A stretch of 7,259 nucleotides of DNA from Kiritimatiellia bacterium (GTDB lineage: Bacteria > Verrucomicrobiota > Kiritimatiellia > RFP12 > DVOR01), in NCBI GenBank assembly GCA_900771325.1, contig CAAGNN010000097.1, positions 1 through 7,259 on the forward strand, given 5' to 3'. Of the stretch, positions 4,638 to 7,259 are shown in pieces (within the stretch, counting starts at the first letter, position 1; each line of letters starts with the position of its first letter). The translations under genes and the position numbers were made by a program. The notes beneath the pieces are model-generated. The model saw only the letters and a program-made list of their open reading frames with translations, searched no databases and had not been told where the DNA came from.

Positions 4638-6056
4638 TCAGCGCGCGTCCAGGATGATGTAGACTTGAATGAGGCGCGAGAGGGGCAGCAGCAACTCGCG
4701 GTAGAGGTCGACCAAGTGGCCGGCAGTCGCCTCGTCGAGCCCCTCGCGCAAGGCAAAGTCGTGGGCGCGGGCAAGGACCTTCTCCTCGACCTCGCGGTTG
4801 AGCAGGGCCTGCTCGACGGCCTCCGCCTCGCCCGTGGCCGCCGCGGCACGGATGGCCGGGGCCAGCTCCACGCGCTTGCGGGCAATGACCTTGGTGGCAA
4901 AGCGGAAGCGGCGAGCCAGGGCGGCGATGGCCTCGGTGTCGGCGTGGAGGGCGCCGCGCGGCTCGTGGTCATCGCCCGCCGGGGCCAGACGCGGCACAAT
5001 CTGCGTGAGGTAGAAGCGGCGCAGGGCGCGGGTCTGCTCGGTGGCGTCGCCCGAGGCGAAGGCCTGGGCCAGCGCCTTAGGCTCGATGGGGGCGGCGTGG
5101 ACGTAGAGCCCGGGGTTGAGGCGGAAGTGGCGCCGCGCCGCGAGGGTTCGCACGAGGGTCGAATCGATGTCGGCAATCATCGCGCGCAGACTGGAGAGGG
5201 CGGTCGTGCCCGAAGCGTCGGGGACCGTGGGCTGGGTGGTGATGGTGTAGGAGCCCAGCACGCGCACCTCGCGGCAGACCGGCCCCAGGGCGCTGAGAAT
5301 CGAGGCGAGCGGGTGGCCCGAGTTCCCGATCAGCAGCTCCAGGTAGAAGGCGTACTTCCACTTCTCGCCGAGAATGGGGCGCGACTGGATGAAGGTGAGG
5401 TCGATCCGCTTCAGGGGCGTGAGCAGGTCCAGGAGCGTCCCCGGGCGGTCGTCGATCGTCACATAGAGCAGAGCGTGGGTGGGCGAGAGGGGAGCCGGCG
5501 CGCCGTGGACATCCCCGGGCGTGCGGTTCTCCAGGCGGAAGAAGCGCGTGGTGTTCCCTTGCACATCCTGCACATCGGGCCGGCGCAGGACCAGACCGTA
5601 GCGCGTGGCAGTGGTTTCGCCGGCCACGGCGGCGAGGGTGGGGTCCTCGGCGGCCAGACGCGCGGCCTCGGCGGTGGAGGAGACCGGGCAGAGAGGCACG
5701 CCGGGGTAGATGCGCGCGAGGGTGTCGCGGCACTGCGCCAAGGCCTCGGCCTTCGAGAGGATCTTGGCGATTGGGGTGGTGAGGTCGCGCGTCAGCAAGT
5801 GCTGGTGCACCGGCACCGCGCGACACTCCACCGCCACCAGGTTGGGCGACTGCGCCAGCAGGTCCATCACCTCCGTCACCGGGCCCTGCGAGGTATTCTC
5901 GAAGGGCACCACTGCCGCGCCATCAGGCTCGGCCGCCGCCCGCCGGAAGACCTCCCGGAAGTTCGCACACGGCACCAACGCTTCGCCTGGACGCGCCAGG
6001 CGCGTGGCAGCACGGTGCGAGAAGGTTTCCTCAGGGCCCAGGAAGTAGAGCGTCAT
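4638..6056 (-). CDS. pheA: Prephenate dehydratase-ACT protein with duplicated C-terminal chorismate-mutase-like domains
   Basis: Predicted to convert prephenate to phenylpyruvate, and probably chorismate to prephenate, for phenylalanine synthesis. The 472-aa product starts with a PDT domain (1 to about 180): FLGPEETFSHRAA, PFENTSQGPV (51-60), SKAEALAQC (101-109) and the catalytic GNTTRFF (167-173, T170 likely catalytic). An ACT domain follows (about 193-275), with RPGTLLDLL and IQSRP where phenylalanine-sensing enzymes usually have GALxxxL and IESRP; feedback control is likely but altered residues are visible. Two AroQ-like helical segments come next. Segment 1 (about 288-360) has LRAMIADIDSTL and AARR. 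Segment 2 (about 369-468) has ARRFRF, K394, EEKVL and SRLIQ. Canonical P-proteins carry the CM domain at the N-terminus, so the order here is reversed. Start ATG 6056 gives the standard PDT N-terminus; the nearest good ribosome site (GGAGG, 6070-6074) is 13 nt away. Confidence 0.9.
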   Translation of the reverse strand: MTLYFLGPEETFSHRAATRLARPGEALVPCANFREVFRRAAAEPDGAAVVPFENTSQGPVTEVMDLLAQSPNLVAVECRAVPVHQHLLTRDLTTPIAKILSKAEALAQCRDTLARIYPGVPLCPVSSTAEAARLAAEDPTLAAVAGETTATRYGLVLRRPDVQDVQGNTTRFFRLENRTPGDVHGAPAPLSPTHALLYVTIDDRPGTLLDLLTPLKRIDLTFIQSRPILGEKWKYAFYLELLIGNSGHPLASILSALGPVCREVRVLGSYTITTQPTVPDASGTTALSSLRAMIADIDSTLVRTLAARRHFRLNPGLYVHAAPIEPKALAQAFASGDATEQTRALRRFYLTQIVPRLAPAGDDHEPRGALHADTEAIAALARRFRFATKVIARKRVELAPAIRAAAATGEAEAVEQALLNREVEEKVLARAHDFALREGLDEATAGHLVDLYRELLLPLSRLIQVYIILDAR

Positions 6057-6077
6057 ACGGCCTGCTGCGCCTCCGCT

Positions 6078-7106
6078 TTAGGCCTGCTGGCGCATAGCCA
6101 CGGCCAGGTCGTGCCACGGCTTGATGGCCTTGAGGTATTCGCCGAAGGTCGCCGAGGGGATCTGCTGGGCGGCATCGGAGAAGGCGTGCTTGGGGTCGGG
6201 ATGGGTCTCGACCAAGAGGCCGTCACAGCCGGCACCGAGGGCCGCGCGCGAGAGGGGGATGACCAGCTCGAGCTTGCCGCCGCCGTGGGAGGGGTCGGCC
6301 ACGATCGGCAGGTGGGTCAGGCGCTTGACCGCGGCCAGCGAGCCGAGGTCGAGGCAGTTGCGGGTAATCGTCTCGTAGGTGCGGATGCCGCGCTCGCAGA
6401 GGATGACCTGCGTGCAGCCGTTGGCCATCAGGTATTCGGCGCTCTGCAGCCACTCCTCAACGGTCCCGGCCATGCCGCGCTTGAGGATGACGGGCTTGCC
6501 GGCCTTGCCCAGGCGCTCGAGCAGGTCGTAGTTCTGGGAGTTACGCGCGCCCACCTGGAAGACGTCGGAGACATCCATCAGCCCCTCGATCTGGTTCGGA
6601 CCGGGCACCTCGGTAATGAAAGCAACCTCCGGGAAGTCCTTCTTCACTTCGCGCAGGACGCGGATGCCCTCTTCCTTAAGCCCCTGGAAGTCGTAGGTGG
6701 AGGTGCGCGGCTTGTAGACCATCGCGCGGATGACCTTGATGCCCAGCTTGACCAGGTCGGCCACCACCGCGTGGAACTGATCGTAGCTCTCCACCGCGCA
6801 CGGGCCGGCCATTACCGGGATGTTCCCGCCGCCAATCTTCGTTCCCTTGATGTCAACAATTGTGTCCTCCGGCTTGAAGTCGCGAGAGACCAACTTGTAC
6901 TTCTTGCTCACGTGGATAATCTCCTGAACCGTGTCGAGCGCCTCGAGTTGCGCCACCGTCTGCGGATTGATTTCGTTCCCGATACAGGCAATCACCGTCT
7001 GGTCGGTACCCGTCGTCACGCGCGGTTGATATCGCAGCGAGGTAATCCAGTCGCAGATCGTCTGCACATCCGCTTGCGTCGCGGTCGGCTTCATAATGAT
7101 AATCAT
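6078..7106 (-). CDS. DAHP synthase with N-terminal ferredoxin-like regulatory domain
   Basis: Condenses phosphoenolpyruvate and erythrose 4-phosphate to DAHP, the entry step of the shikimate pathway. The 342-aa product is colinear with the Thermotoga maritima type. Residues 1 to about 72 form a ferredoxin-like domain (IIIMKPTATQADV ... KKYKLVSRDF), which in that family binds tyrosine for feedback control. The TIM barrel carries AGPCAVES (100-107), YKPRTSTY (131-138), GARN (186-189), LKRG (208-211), CERGIRT (237-243), DPSHGGG (271-277) and VETHPDP (299-305). Likely metal ligands are C103, H274, E300 and D311. The frame is open upstream; a TTG at 7166 would add 20 residues and has AAGGA 7 nt before it. 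ATG 7106 is preferred because the protein then begins where the Thermotoga enzyme begins, with AAGGA 13 nt and GGAAAG 10 nt upstream. It is the first gene of the operon. Symbol left blank because aroF, aroG and aroA are all used for this family. Confidence 0.94.
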   Translation of the reverse strand: MIIIMKPTATQADVQTICDWITSLRYQPRVTTGTDQTVIACIGNEINPQTVAQLEALDTVQEIIHVSKKYKLVSRDFKPEDTIVDIKGTKIGGGNIPVMAGPCAVESYDQFHAVVADLVKLGIKVIRAMVYKPRTSTYDFQGLKEEGIRVLREVKKDFPEVAFITEVPGPNQIEGLMDVSDVFQVGARNSQNYDLLERLGKAGKPVILKRGMAGTVEEWLQSAEYLMANGCTQVILCERGIRTYETITRNCLDLGSLAAVKRLTHLPIVADPSHGGGKLELVIPLSRAALGAGCDGLLVETHPDPKHAFSDAAQQIPSATFGEYLKAIKPWHDLAVAMRQQA

Positions 7107-7122
7107 CGTTGTCTCACTTTCC

Positions 7123-7170
7123 TTAAAACGAAGCCGCACACCCTTCAAGGGAGCGCGGCCGATCAAACAT
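7123..7170 (-). CDS. Possible 15-codon leader peptide ahead of the DAHP synthase gene
   Basis: ATG 7170 opens a short frame reading MFDRPRSLEGCAASF and ending with TAA at 7125-7123. AAGGA lies 3 nt upstream, close but usable. The stop codon overlaps the start of AAGGA, the likely ribosome site of the DAHP synthase gene, so translation could be coupled. The ORF runs through a terminator-like hairpin and its last sense codon is TTT (Phe). It is not rich in Phe, Tyr or Trp codons as classic attenuation leaders are, having only two Phe codons. It may be chance; the alternative is a TTG-started extension of the DAHP synthase in another frame. Confidence 0.3.
   Translation of the reverse strand: MFDRPRSLEGCAASF
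7125..7159 (-). promoter_or_regulatory. Terminator-like hairpin (candidate attenuator) in the DAHP synthase leader
   Basis: On the - strand, GCCGCGC and GTGCGGC pair (7 bp with one G.U), then a T.T mismatch, then CCC with GGG around the loop TTGAA. The arms occupy 7133-7159. The stem is followed by TTCGTTTT (7132-7125), an imperfect U-tract, and ends 18 nt before ATG 7106. A terminator between promoter and first gene would make sense only as an attenuator. The alternative is that it is part of the coding region if the TTG 7166 start is used. Confidence 0.45.
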
Positions 7171-7174
7171 TGTT

Positions 7175-7244
7175 CCTTCTACAAAACCTTAGAGAACAAC
7201 CCGAGCGGCGCGCGGACTGCTAAAGTAAAAGTAAAAGTAGAAGG
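7175..7244 (-). promoter_or_regulatory. Upstream leader pairing elements, no certain promoter
   Basis: On the - strand CCTTCTAC (7237-7244) is perfectly complementary to GTAGAAGG (7175-7182), which contains the ribosome site of the 15-codon ORF. TTGTTC (7194-7199) also pairs with GAACAA (7170-7175) beside that ORF's start. These could sequester the ORF start if both lie in the transcript. The only promoter candidate in view is ATGACA (7252-7257) with TACTTT after 18 bp, which is weak, so the true promoter may lie beyond the window. Confidence 0.25.
7221..7240. repeat. Short TAAAAG hexamer tract
   Basis: TAAAG, TAAAAG, TAAAAG and TAGAAG run head to tail on the + strand. The tract is AT-rich within GC-rich DNA, upstream of the DAHP synthase leader, and may form part of an upstream promoter element. 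Confidence 0.6.
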
Positions 7245-7259
7245 GCTTGTGTGTCATCG

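Noticed and set aside
3063..4647. Identical 13-mer CGCTCAGCGCGCG at the stop codons of proB (3063-3075) and pheA (4635-4647), with a small dyad around the stop
   Set aside because: Both genes end in Ala-Arg-stop with the same codons (GCG CGC TGA), which explains most of the match. The dyad has a 3-nt loop and no U-tract.
7107..7166. TTG start at 7166 giving a DAHP synthase 20 residues longer
   Set aside because: The added residues do not resemble the family's N-terminus, and they would translate through the hairpin. It is kept as an alternative because of its well-spaced AAGGA.
4665..7223. Very long + strand open frame (852 codons) antisense to the DAHP synthase and pheA genes
   Set aside because: High GC leaves few stops. 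The translation is Gly/Arg/Glu/Val-rich low-complexity with no domain, and the opposite strand codes for two well-recognised enzymes.

Overview
The window is high-GC bacterial DNA with two convergent gene groups. A waaA gene for Kdo transfer points to a Gram-negative, LPS-making cell. Several sequence traits resemble what I remember from the PVC/Bacteroidota side of the tree: the SGCGIAH motif in ProC, the GAQNMIEP motif in WaaA, and a prephenate dehydratase with a C-terminal chorismate-mutase-like tail. Lentisphaerota or Kiritimatiellota would fit, but that placement is a low-confidence inference.

Left part (1-2816, + strand). Bases 1-262 hold no gene. They carry a 22-bp tandem array running in from the window edge, a cluster of GTCGAC palindromes, a perfect triple heptamer and a probable extended -10 promoter. 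Three closely spaced genes follow: pyrF (orotidine 5'-phosphate decarboxylase, last step of UMP synthesis), an unrecognised 161-aa protein, and waaA (Kdo transferase).

Middle (2817-3065). A tRNA-Cys(GCA) gene with encoded CCA lies on the - strand. It has its own strong terminator and a probable promoter whose spacer holds a perfect 12-bp palindrome. A second hairpin closes the - strand protein operon. Both hairpins are oriented for - strand transcripts; no clear + strand terminator was seen after waaA.

Right part (3066-7259, - strand). Four genes with gaps of 16-21 bp form a probable operon, in transcription order: a DAHP synthase of the Thermotoga-like type with a ferredoxin-like N-terminal domain, a prephenate dehydratase-ACT protein with a duplicated chorismate-mutase-like C-terminal region, proC and proB. 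It therefore couples entry into the shikimate pathway and the phenylalanine branch with two of the three proline-biosynthesis enzymes. proA is absent from the window. The leader of the first gene has a 15-codon ORF overlapping a terminator-like hairpin, which suggests attenuation.

The most interesting items are the PDT-ACT-CM-CM architecture, in which the two CM-like halves seem to supply complementary active-site residues, and the leader ORF plus hairpin ahead of the DAHP synthase gene. Most of the window is ordinary biosynthetic DNA, and I do not see a wholly new system such as a defence island or mobile element.
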